Positions 22,501 to 32,185 of a stretch of DNA of 64,000 nucleotides are shown in pieces; positions within the stretch are counted from its first letter, which is position 1, and each line of letters starts with the position of its first letter. Both the position numbers and the translations under genes were made by a program. This DNA is from Xestospongia bergquistia. Its lineage: Eukaryota > Porifera > Demospongiae > Haplosclerida > Petrosiidae. The stretch spans positions 5,871,821-5,935,820 of the forward strand of contig OZ014417.1 in the NCBI GenBank assembly GCA_963965975.1. Reading direction: 5' to 3'. The notes beneath the pieces were generated by a model that saw nothing but the letters and a program-made list of their open reading frames with translations, did no database searches and was not told where the DNA came from.

Positions 22501-25500
22501 TAAGGCTTCATAATAATTTCAATTATATATACGAACATACGTGCTAAACAGTCACTGCCCGTCCATCCACTGATACATGTACAATTGTTGGGAGCTGTAC
22601 ATTGTTTGTTAGTGCCGCAAGGTGAATTGCAAATAGCTGTGTTGGAATAGGACTTCATAATAAGTTTAATTGTATATACAAACATACGTGTTAAACAGTC
22701 ACTGCCTGTCCATCCACTGATACATGTACAATTGTTGGGAGCTGTACATTGTTTGTTAGTGCCACAAGATGAATTGCAAATAGCTGTGTTGATATAAGAC
22801 TTCATAATAAGTTCAATTGGATATACGAACATACGTGTTAGACAGTCACTGCCTGTCCATCCTCTAACACATGTACAAATGTTGGGAGCTGTACATTCTT
22901 TGTTTGTCCCACAAGATGAATTGCAAATAGCTGTGTTGGAATAGGACTTCATAATAAGTTCAATTGTATATACAAACATACGTGTTAAACAGTCATTGTC
23001 TGTCCATCCACTGATACATGTACAAATGTTGGGAGCTGTACATTGTTTGTTAGTCCCACAAGGTGAATTGCAAATAGCTGTGTTGGAATAGGACTTCATA
23101 ATAAGTTCAATTGTATATACAAACATACGTGCTAGACAGTCACTGCCTGTCCATCCTCTAACACATGTACAAATGTTGGGAGCTGTACATTGTTTGTTAG
23201 TGCCACAAGATGAATTGCAAATAGCTGTGTTGGAATAGGACTTCATAACAAGTTCAATTGTATATACAAACGTACGTGTTAAACAGTCACTGCCTGTCCA
23301 TCCACTGATACATGTACAATTGTTTGGAGCTGTACATTGTTTGTTAGTGCCGCAAGGTGAATTGCAAATAGCTGTGTTGGAATAGGACTTCATAATAAGT
23401 TTAATTGTATATACAAACATACGTGTTAAACAGTCACTGCCTGTCCATCCACTGATACATGTACAAATGTTGGGAGCTGTACATTGTTTGTTAGTGCCAC
23501 AAGATGAATTGCAAATAGCTGTGTTGATATAAGACTTCATAATAAGTTCAATTGGATATACGAACATACGTGTTAGACAGTCACTGCCTGTCCATCCTCT
23601 AACACATGTACAAATGTTGGGAGCTCTACATTCTTTGTTTGTCCCACAAGATGAATTGCAAATAGCTGTGTTGGAATAGGACTTCATAATAAGTTCAATT
23701 GTATATACAAACATACGTGTTAAACAGTCATTGTCTGTCCATCCACTGATACATGTACAAATGTTGGGAGCTGTACATTGTTTGTTAGTCCCACAAGGTG
23801 AATTGCAAATAGCTGTGTTGGAATAGGACTTCATAATAAGTTCAATTGTATATACAAACATACGTGCTAGACAGTCACTGCCTGTCCATCCTCTAACACA
23901 TGTACAAATGTTGGGAGCTGTACATTGTTCGTTAGTGCCACAAGATGAATTGCAAATAGCTGTGTTGGAATAGGACTTCATAACAAGTTCAATTGTATAT
24001 ACAAACATACGTGTTAAACAGTCACTGCCTGTCCATCCACTGATACATGTACAATTGTTTGGAGCTGTACATTGTTTGTTAGTGCCACAAGATGAATTGC
24101 AAATAGCTGTGTGGGAATAGGACTTCATAATAAGTTCAATTGTATATACAGACATACGTGTTAAACAGTCACTGTCTGTCCATCCACTGACACATGTACA
24201 TTCGTTAGGAGCTGTACATTCTTTGTTAGTGCCACATTGTGTACTACATATTGCTGTGTTATAAAAATGCATAATGAGTTTAATTGGAGTAGTAACCATA
24301 CCTGTTAGACAGTCACTGCCTGTCCATCCACTGATACATGTACAATTGTTTGGAGCTGTACATTGTTTGTTAGTGCCACAAGATGAATTGCAAATAGCTG
24401 TGTGGGAATAGGACTTCATAATAAGTTCAATTGTATATACAAACACACGTGTTAAACAGTCACTGCCTGTCCATCCACTGATACATGTACAATTGTTGGG
24501 AGCTATACATTGTTTGTTAGTCCCACAAGATGAATTGCAAATAGCTGTGTTGATATAAGACTTCATAATAAGTTCAATTGTATATACAAACATACGTGTT
24601 AAGCAGTCACTGCCTGTCCATCCATTGATACATGTACAATTGTTGGGAGCTGTACATTGTTTGTTAGTGCCACAAGATGAATTGCAAATAGCTGTGTTGA
24701 AATAGGACTTCATAATAAGTTCAATTGTATATACAAACATACGTGTTAAACAGTCATTGTCTGTCCATCCACTGATACATGTACAATTGTTGGGAGCTGT
24801 ACATTGTTTGTTAGTGCCACAAGGTGAATTGCAAATAGCTGTGTTGGAATAGGACTTCATAATAAGTTCAATTGTATATACAGACATACGTGTTAAACAG
24901 TCACTGTCTGTCCATCCACTGACACATGTACATTCGTTAGGAGCTGTACATTCTTTGTTAGTGCCACATTGTGTACTACATATTGCTGTGTTATAAAAAT
25001 GCATAATGAGTTTAATTGGAGTAGTAACCATACCTGTTAGACAGTCACTGCCTGTCCATCCACTAACACATGTGCAACTGTTGGGAGCTGTACATTGTTT
25101 ATTAGTGCCACATTGGGAATTACAAATCGCTAAATTGTTATATATTTATATGAATAAAAAATGTAACGTACGCCGACAGTTTGGTGTTGGACCATAACCT
25201 GAACAACATCGTTTTTCAAGACTGGAAATCCATCTTGTTTGTGATATTTTGCGATTACTATATTAAAATATAAACATGTTTTTGTTATTTGTATATATTA
25301 TTTGCATGTATTATCTTAGAAAATAAGTGTATATTTGTTTTGTTTCTAACTAAAATTTACTGCTAAATATATTTAAAGATTGTTAACCCATGTTAACAAT
25401 ATTAATAATGCCATTAAAAAGAAAATTTGTGTCTTACGTATTTTTATAACCAAAGTTTAATAATTATAAGGATCTAGTAGATATTTAATAAATGATATTG

Positions 25501-25728
25501 TACTGACCCATCTCGACAACGAGCCCAACCCCAAATCCAACATGAGGTGTAAGTAGCACGGTATGTGTAATATGTTTGTTGGGAACGCACATATACATAG
25601 TATGAGCAAGATGATACAGGATGACAACTGTATATGATAAGACAGATTACAACAATACAGTGTTACAATAAAGCTTACTTATACATCAAAACTGTATAAA
25701 CAATCAAAAGACTCAATAGCCTCACCAT
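14341..25728 (-). CDS. Gene A: EMI-EGF(49)-cbEGF-FN3(4) single-pass receptor
   Basis: My model has 68 exons, 7461 coding nt (about 2486 residues), and every junction in phase. Exon 1 (25679-25728) encodes the signal peptide MVRLLSLLIVYTVLM. Exons 2-3 (25508-25627, 25172-25257) encode an EMI domain (CSYYVYVRS, YTSCWIWGWARC, RCCSGYGPTPNC). Then come 49 EGF exons of 96 nt (25129 down to 17984), a cbEGF (17801-17917), and FN3 exons 17266-17550, 16925-17215, 16617-16805 with 16451-16543, and 16102-16398. A juxtamembrane exon (15989-16050) and a juxtamembrane-plus-transmembrane exon (15428-15936) follow. The tail exons are 15252-15374, 15136-15204, 14998-15081, 14851-14952, 14658-14717, 14491-14607 and 14341-14443. 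EMI plus EGF arrays recall MEGF10/PEAR1/Draper; FN3 and this tail do not. A surface adhesion or recognition receptor without a kinase is likely. Only transcripts can confirm the splicing. Confidence 0.85.
14776..14820. repeat. (TA)n microsatellite in gene A intron
   Basis: TA repeats with one interruption lie in the intron between the 102-nt and 60-nt tail exons, beside the hairpin at 14820-14853. Confidence 0.9.
14820..14853 (-). promoter_or_regulatory. Perfect 13-bp hairpin covering a GC-type splice donor of gene A
   Basis: AAGGCAAGTTATA and its exact inverse TATAACTTGCCTT are separated by 8 nt. On the minus strand the donor AG|GCAAGT (exon end 14851) lies within the 5' arm. The pairing would sequester this weak GC donor in the pre-mRNA. 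The matching GC donor in gene D (45697) has no such arm. Confidence 0.6.
15428..16050 (-). other. Gene A juxtamembrane region and transmembrane helix
   Basis: Two exons (15989-16050, ending in phase 0, and 15428-15936) encode an extracellular stretch with conserved VMYINGLDNCYRW, VCYCSITSDYISDNTLQC, IQMRARISA and IIVDGQKLTVTSVYF, several N-glycosylation sequons, a Ser/Thr-rich linker, then the helix NVILFISVGSAGGLLLFLC and a further hydrophobic run. Genes C and D keep the same region and it is partly kept in B. I recognise no named domain. SEA-like folding is one possibility. Confidence 0.7.
16102..17550 (-). other. Gene A fibronectin type III block (four FN3 domains)
   Basis: Exons of 285, 291, 189+93 and 297 nt, all with phase 1 outer borders, encode four FN3-like domains. 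Hallmarks are the B-strand Trp (IITWNPP, IQWKPP, NISWEPP) and late motifs such as YICCVTPQW, GVSISATT, KVSVSAVT and YCLSVSAQT. Domain 3 is split by a phase 1 intron holding a (TA)n run. The fourth is the most diverged (LEEGRGIVTGYTFNL). The same four-domain block occurs in D and, degraded, in C. Confidence 0.85.
16544..16582. repeat. (TA)n microsatellite in the FN3-3 intron of gene A
   Basis: About 19 TA units lie directly beside the 3' splice site of the intron splitting FN3 domain 3. Gene D's equivalent intron lacks it. Confidence 0.9.
17801..17917 (-). other. Gene A calcium-binding EGF exon
   Basis: A 117-nt phase 1-1 exon starts DINECSLNSCQIHC and includes CANTNGSYYC. This fits the cbEGF pattern: an acidic D-x-N-E-C N-terminus and C-x-N-x4-Y-x-C, the Asp/Asn hydroxylation consensus. 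It marks the switch from the EGF array to the FN3 block. The copies in B and C have lost key residues. Confidence 0.85.
17984..25129 (-). repeat. Tandem array of 49 EGF exons, 147-bp unit (two introns 144-bp type)
   Basis: Each unit is a 96-nt phase 1-1 exon encoding one EGF-like domain (C-x3-C-x5-C-x5-C-x-C-x8-C, for example ICNSPCGTNKQC) plus an intron. There are 46 introns of 51 nt and two of 48 nt, with donor mostly GTATGT or GTACGT and acceptor ACACAG or close variants. 49 exons and 48 introns add up to exactly 7146 bp, the observed span. Reading through the introns leaves one open frame from 25031 to 17961. Higher-order repeats of four units (588 bp, e.g. 21921 and 22509), seven units (1029 bp, e.g. 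18252 and 19281) and five units (732 bp, e.g. 24295 and 25027) show growth by unequal exchange. Confidence 0.92.
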
Positions 25729-26520
25729 ATTAGAGTTTGAACTGCAATATTAAGATTTAATAAAGGTTCTTTAAAAAAGGATGTTTTATTCCTAAATTAA
25801 AAAAAAAACAATGTCGTTAAAGTTACAAAAACATTCTTAAAATGCATGGATGACTGTACACAATATGTAATCCCTACACTGTAGTCTCAATTTAGAGCCA
25901 TAAACACAGAACTATATAAATGCACTTGTGCAGAATTTATTTAATTAGAAATTTCTAATTCTTGTTGAAGAAGCAAGTTTACGATATTCCCAAAATTTGG
26001 GAATATCTTGTGTTGTATATAAATGTGTCCACTTCCCCGAGGGTAGGATACTATACTCTTTGAGTGTTGAGAAGAAATACCCAGACATGTAAATAACTTT
26101 GTTGTTTTATCCTATTGGGACTTGCACCAATCAATTCAGCCATCAAACGCACATTTTACCTCTCTAGTGGTACGAGAACGTTCCAAATATAAAACTCCAT
26201 ATATTTTGCGATTTAACGAATAACATTTCCAATTTTCGTCTTGAGAAGTCAGCTGTCTGTCACGTGGCAATTAAAATTGCAGTTGTAATTATATGAACAG
26301 ATATTCTCAATATCGTTATTACAGCCAACAAACAGGCATTGTTGTTTCGGATTTAAGGAAGCTATAAAGCCACCAAGGTATTCTTTTAACAAAGAAGGAA
26401 TACTGAGAATGCATAGAACTAATGTGAACTTTTCCATTCTACAGCCTCTTGATGCTGGTACATGAAAGTCCTGTGTCATCAGAATTTCATTTCAGAGATC
26501 CTTGAGTTTTTATGCTGCGG
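25729..26520 (-). promoter_or_regulatory. 5' flank of gene A, conserved with the gene D flank
   Basis: This flank matches 50643-51520 closely with small indels, so promoter and 5' UTR were duplicated with the gene. It contains two palindromes at conserved distances from the ATG: AATTAGAAATTTCTAATT (25943-25960), and a 25-bp palindrome at 25983-26007 with arms GATATTCCCA and TGGGAATATC, about 255 bp upstream of the start codon. Short frames in it (26249-26479) are not preserved in the gene D copy and are not called. Confidence 0.6.
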
Positions 26521-27000
26521 AGTTCCTCAACAACCTCCTTTGTTTGTGACTTCAGTCGGCATATTCACGAATGCGAGAGAAAACGTGTACATTTGCATGA
26601 CATGCACGTGAACAAAATTAATAATGAATAAAGTTTCAGCGCTAATCAGAGAGAAGAACATTACCTTTACATTCATGCATAAAACACTTTTTTTTAATAA
26701 GTAGCTCTTCTCAACTAGGATAGAGTATAGTCATGCAGTTATATTGCTATGAGGTGGTCACTTTTGACAAATCATGTCATATAATGATACTCCACAATTT
26801 ATAAGTATTGTAATAAATTTATCTCAAAATTTAGTAAATTATAGATATTTATTATCATTCTAATTTAACGAATGCAAACAATATAATAAGGATGGTAATT
26901 GCATAATCGTACATAATATCATAGTCATGGATTCATGATAATGAGATTATTTAAGTGATTAAGCTAGTTGGTGAGTTAGTTTCCTTGATGAAAGAGATAA
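26521..27000. other. Intergenic DNA, nothing recognised
   Basis: No frame, repeat or motif of note apart from a short poly-T run near 26690. Confidence 0.4.
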
Positions 27001-29360
27001 TATGATGAAAGTAGCTCTTATAATTGGAATTTTTTTCATCGTTATTTGTGAAATTTAAAATCTGAACAATAAGGAGGTCCATCTGAATTTAATAACAAAG
27101 TTGCATTTATATAGTATCTAGGCTTTAATCAATAGATTATCAGTCATAGATCAATGATATTGCATCTTTTTGAAAAAAATTAGCTTTTAAAAGATTATGG
27201 TTTCTCTAAGAGAAGTTCTTGATAATAATTGTTGATATCTGAAGCACTAAACACGAAAAACAATGAAAAGTAATACATTGTAATTGAGCTAGTTATTTCT
27301 GTGAGTTTGGTGACTATTTATATCTATTGATATATTGCAAGCTGAGAAGTAGAGGCAAAAATTTAATAAAGGAACAAATCCAACATTTGACTTATTTTGT
27401 ATGTGATAAATAGGAACTTTGTTTATCTTAGTAGTGACATATATCGAAATAAATATATAGAAAGAAATACTGCAAACAAACGAAAATATTTTAAGTGAAA
27501 TGTTTATTGTTTTATATGAATACATTTCAATTCACAATTCAGTAGTGCTGCCATTTACTTGCCTCTCTATATATTGTGTTTATCACTTTATGTTTATTAT
27601 TATTTTTTTAATTTGGTAAATTTATTTTAAAATCTGTTAAGATTTTTTTGTTAATTGTGTAGTGTTGGTTTAGTTAATTTACCATAAGTGCTATTAGTGC
27701 GGTCAGGCACCTGAATGAATTTACATTGGAGTTTAAAAGACAGTCAATAGAGTATCAACTCCTATTTTTGTTTTTCTATCGATGTTTTTCAGGCCTACAT
27801 GCAGGAATTTCGAAGAAACTAAGCCAGCATATGTAAGTTATATAGTTGTAGTCAACTTATTTGACATTACTTGTATTAAATATTATTATAATAATTAAGC
27901 TGTATTATAAAAAAATAATTAAGGCTGAAAGGATAATAGGAAATATCTCTAAAATGGAAATTTTCCATCATGACTTATGTAGTTAAATCTGAACAATAAG
28001 GAGGTCCATTGGAGCAAATCATAATAACAACATTGGATTTATAAAAAAATCATGCATAAGTGTAGCTAGGCTTACAATCAATGTCTTATTATACATACAA
28101 CAATGATCATGATATTTGTTTAAAAAATTATTAGTTTTAATAAAATTATGGCTTGTCTAAGAGAAGTTCTTAATAGTATATTGCTAATATAACCACTTTT
28201 TGTGTCCATAGCATTCAACATGAATACTATATATGAAAGGTAATACTTGTAGTTTAGCTAGTTATTTCTGTGAATTTGATGAGTAAAATTTTTATAGCTA
28301 TTGATTTATAGCAAGCTTATAAGAGAGGTAAATAAAGAACCAGATCCAACATTTGACTTATTTTGTGTGTGATAAATAGGAAGTTTATCTTAACTTATTA
28401 GTGACACATTCCGAAACAAATATCCTAGAGAGAAATACTGTAAACAAACAAACATGATGAGATGTTCATTGTTTTCTATGAATACATTTCAATTCACAAA
28501 CCAGTACCAATGCTATTACTTGCCACTCTATATATTGTCTAAATCACTTTAATATTCATTATTATCAACCTTTTTATATTAGGTAAATTTATTTTAAAAT
28601 TTGTTAAGAGTTTTTGTTAATTGTGTATTGTTGGTTTAGCTAATTGACCATGAGGGCACTTAGTGCAGTCATTTTGGAAAAGTACTTAAGTACAAGAACA
28701 AACACTTTTAAATTATGTCGAGCACAAGCACTAACATTTTTGCATGCGCTTAAGCACCCACAAGCCTTTTGTTAGAGTACTTAATTACTTTAAAGCACTT
28801 TCACTCTAATCATCTAAACTAGCAACAGTTATAATACATGTAGTTATTTTATTATTTTAATTAGATCTAATAAACATTAATGGATCAAAATTTGTGTCAC
28901 CAAGTTGACATCTTTCTGGGCGATATATCTTTCTAGTAATGCTGAAAAGTCTCTCAACGACAGCAGATGAAGCTGGGATACCAAATTAATATATACAGCT
29001 ATTCTTGATATTTTTGACAATATGTGCTGTACATGTACATGTAGATAACTACAAAAGACTTAACCACCTTAAGCACAAGCACAGACAATTAACACTTGTG
29101 CTTAAGCACAAGCACTTGTACTTAAATTGATAAAGGGCTTTGAAGCACTTCAAAGCATTTCCAAAACTGTGCTTAAACCCAGAAAGTGTTTAAGTCCAAA
29201 AGTCAACCCTGGCAGTCAGAAACCTGAATGAATTTACTTTGGAGTTTAAAAGACAGTCAATAGAGCATAGTCTCTTAATAATTTTTTTAAATCAATATTT
29301 TTAGGCCTACATGCAGGAATTTTGAAGAAACTAGGCCAACACATGTCATTTAAATAGTTT
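27000..29360 (+). repeat. Tandem duplication (27000-27845 and 27960-29360)
   Basis: Ordered blocks recur: AGGAGGTCCAT, CATTTGACTTATTTTGT, TGTGATAAATAGGAA, TTGTTAATTGTGTA.TGTTGG, TTTAAAAGACAGTCAATAGA and GGCCTACATGCAGGAATTT. The second copy is split by the hAT insertion at 28672-29210. The last block could be an exon remnant (CAG before GCCTACATG, GTAAGT after GCATAT at 27830), but no protein is recognised. Confidence 0.7.
28672..29210 (-). mobile_element. hAT transposon remnant with transposase C-terminus
   Basis: This insertion is absent from the sister copy of the tandem duplication near 27700. It is flanked by near-identical 8-bp direct repeats (TGCAGTCA 28664-28671, GGCAGTCA 29211-29218), the length typical of hAT target duplications. 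On the minus strand 28880-28980 encodes PASSAVVERLFSITRKIYRP, the conserved hAT dimerisation motif. The right end in inverse reads CAGGGTTGACTTTTGGAC, a plausible terminal repeat. The left end starts at the inner TTTTGGA, so about 10 bp seem missing. The ends are rich in GCACAAGCAC/CTTAAGCAC-type subterminal repeats. It is non-autonomous. Confidence 0.7.
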
Positions 29361-29429
29361 CAGGTGACCAATTTGACAGCATTTGTATTGAATGTTATTA
29401 TAATAGTGTCTACTTAATTGAACTAAATT

Positions 29430-32000
29430 GTTAAATAGAATTAAAAGTCAAAAATATTACAACTGCATGGATGGTGTTGCAAGCCTCTAAAACAACACAG
29501 TATATATAGGGATGACAGTATAATAATCCTTACATACTAATCAGATAGTAGAGTCTAACTAAGCATGAATCAAATGTATTTTCTTTGCATAATTTTCTAT
29601 TAAATCTTTGCATTTCGTTACTATGGAACAATCTACAATCTTCAAATTATGTGTTATTCATAATTTACTACAGTTAGTGCACACAATTTCAATTTAACTA
29701 AATCAACTACATACCATTAACAAAATAAACTTAACAGATATATTTACTTTAAAAAAAAACAAACAATGAAAATGCTTAAGTAGTTGTAGACATCTATTTT
29801 AGTGTTTGAACCACTATAACTTATTTAAACACTTCACTAGAAAAGAAAGAATTTTAGAAATAGATTAAATTAATTTATATAATATAAGAAACTGTTAAAT
29901 AATTATAATAAATGGTTGCAATTTATGCAATTGAGGCAGCAAGGAATCTATATATTATATTCATAGAACAATTTACATTCACATGTTAAATTATCTTTAA
30001 GAATGATTGGTTGATCTAACAATTAATACATGGTCATTTAAATTACATGTATTATTTTGCAATATAGTAACATCACACGTACTACTGTCATTACCAAGAT
30101 GTACTCATTGATTCCACATACTATGCACATGCTTGAAAGCCATTTGTTTAACTACACTGTATGGCTTAGTAATAGCAGGATATTATAATGTATTTTGAAG
30201 GTATACATGTGACAAAGTTACAAGTGACTAGGAATAACTTTAATAACCAATGTATGTTTACTTAAGAATGATGTAATAGCTCTAGTCAAACATGGACTGT
30301 GTAGGTCATGTCACTAGGTTTTAAGATTACTCCTAATATCACATTAATTTTTATGGTGATATATATCATCAATGATATTTAAAAAGACTAAATAATAGTA
30401 TTCACTTAAAAATTGATTGATTGATTTAAGCAATATATTATGGCTATACAGTTTGGATATATATAGAAAATTAATTTTCATGCAATAAAGTAAACATGCT
30501 GCACTGTTATTATTATTAATGTAGTATATATACCATAGAAATAAATTATTCATTTAACTAATCATTAAAACTATGATGTTGAGATGATGGACCAGAAATG
30601 TTACTATTAAATTCATATATACACTTCAATGTATTGTGTAGGGAAGTGTGTAACACAATTCACAATTAATTGTTTTAAACAACCAATTGATTTAAACTGT
30701 GTGGAAAGATAAATAAAGGAATGAAAATTGAAATCATTATTATTATTTTACTTAAAAATGGGATATACAAGTTAAAAAAAGTACTGATAGTCATACAGTC
30801 TGTAGTAGTATTCAAAGGATATATGAAGACAAAATTAATTTGTGATTTATGAAGTTAAAAGACATTAAATGCATAGATAAACCAGATGACAGTGGAGTTA
30901 CAACAGTAACCTTTTAACGTACCAATGCAATTACCATTATATTTATGTATTTAAGATTTAAATATTTAAATTTTTAAGTATTTACTGTTTGGTTTATATA
31001 GTTGATGAACTTACATATGCGAAAGAACACTGCTTTCAAAACCCACAGTCAGCACGGCTGGATAGGTGATACTTCTAAGTCTACTCTTGGATAACGAAGA
31101 AAGACTCCCCAAAATACCTGTTTTCTATGTCAGTCTTGTCTTAACACAGACAAACTGAAATATAGGCAAGCAAACAACTTCTTTTATTTCGTCGTCGGTG
31201 CCGTTCTGCGCTTGCGTGTAAAGTTAATAAACTTTATATTAAAATGTGCTTATTATTTGTTTAATAACAAAAGGATGGGACAGTCAAATAACATACGTAA
31301 ATTAAAATTTACTTAATAAACTGTTCAATATATTACTTTAATATTTTACCTTGTGGTGCTAATGTAAGACCATACAGTTTGACACCATGGTGTTGCGATA
31401 ACACCTCCAATTTTACAGTGTTTAGTATACTTATGCCCACATTTGCTTGATTGTAGCATCACCTCTACCTCTCTCAATGTTTTTTCATATATCTTCTGTT
31501 TTTATTTTTAATAATTCTTGTGACAGAATCTGAATAATATTTATAACTTTCCAATGTGTATGCATATATAAATTATATTTTTAATTGCATGGTTCATACA
31601 AACTGTGGGCTTTATATTCAATGATGACTGTTGGCACCTTATTAGCCAATAAACTATCCAGTCAATGTCTGTACACTAGACTCCACATGGTTAAGTTATG
31701 TTTCACTACGTTTCTTAATTCTGTAGTGATATCCCTGCTTTCATTTTTTCAATAGCCTCTTAATTGACAACAAATTAAATTAAAATTATGATTCACAGAG
31801 GATACATTTGTACCAATGCAATCATTAGGGAGGTATTAAGGATGCCAGCCAACTATTGGGTACCATGTCAACTTGATAGCTCATCTGAAATAATCTTGAC
31901 AGGACATAAAAAAAGTAAAAATTGACTCAAAACATAATATACTGGTTACAAAATATTACCATTAAAATTATAGATAAATCCTCTATTATCATTTATTGTT
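29430..32000 (+). repeat. Segmental duplication partner of 35860-38000
   Basis: Shared ordered blocks include ATCTAAAACA.CACAGTATA, AGGGATGACAGTAT, GATGATGGACCAGAA.TGTTA, GATAGTCATACAGTCTGT and CACAGTCAGCACG. It lies just 3' of pseudogene B; no gene is recognised inside. It also holds, near 31040-31290, a copy of the CG-bearing repeat that forms the inverted repeat at 38640-39130. Confidence 0.6.
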
Positions 32001-32185
32001 ACTGAGTTGTTTTTGTAGTAAACTAACTGAGCTATAATAACTTTTTAATTAGTCAGTAACAGTGACAAAAGTAAACAAATGCATTCAAACAGGTACTTAT
32101 ATACATGATGCTATGTGGGTTTACACCACAAAATAACAATTAACTATGTCCTATGCTCACCACATTCATCTACATTAAGATGATA

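Noticed and set aside
17961..25031. A single 2356-residue intronless protein
   Set aside because: The linker peptides coincide with perfect GT...AG introns whose removal restores the normal EGF-to-EGF spacing and the phase 1 borders used by all neighbouring exons.
17984..25129. CRISPR-like array (regular 147-bp repeats)
   Set aside because: The repeats are coding EGF exons with introns in a eukaryotic gene; no repeat-spacer structure.
26249..26479. Small gene upstream of gene A (76 codons)
   Set aside because: The duplicated flank of gene D does not keep this frame, and there is no domain or splice context.
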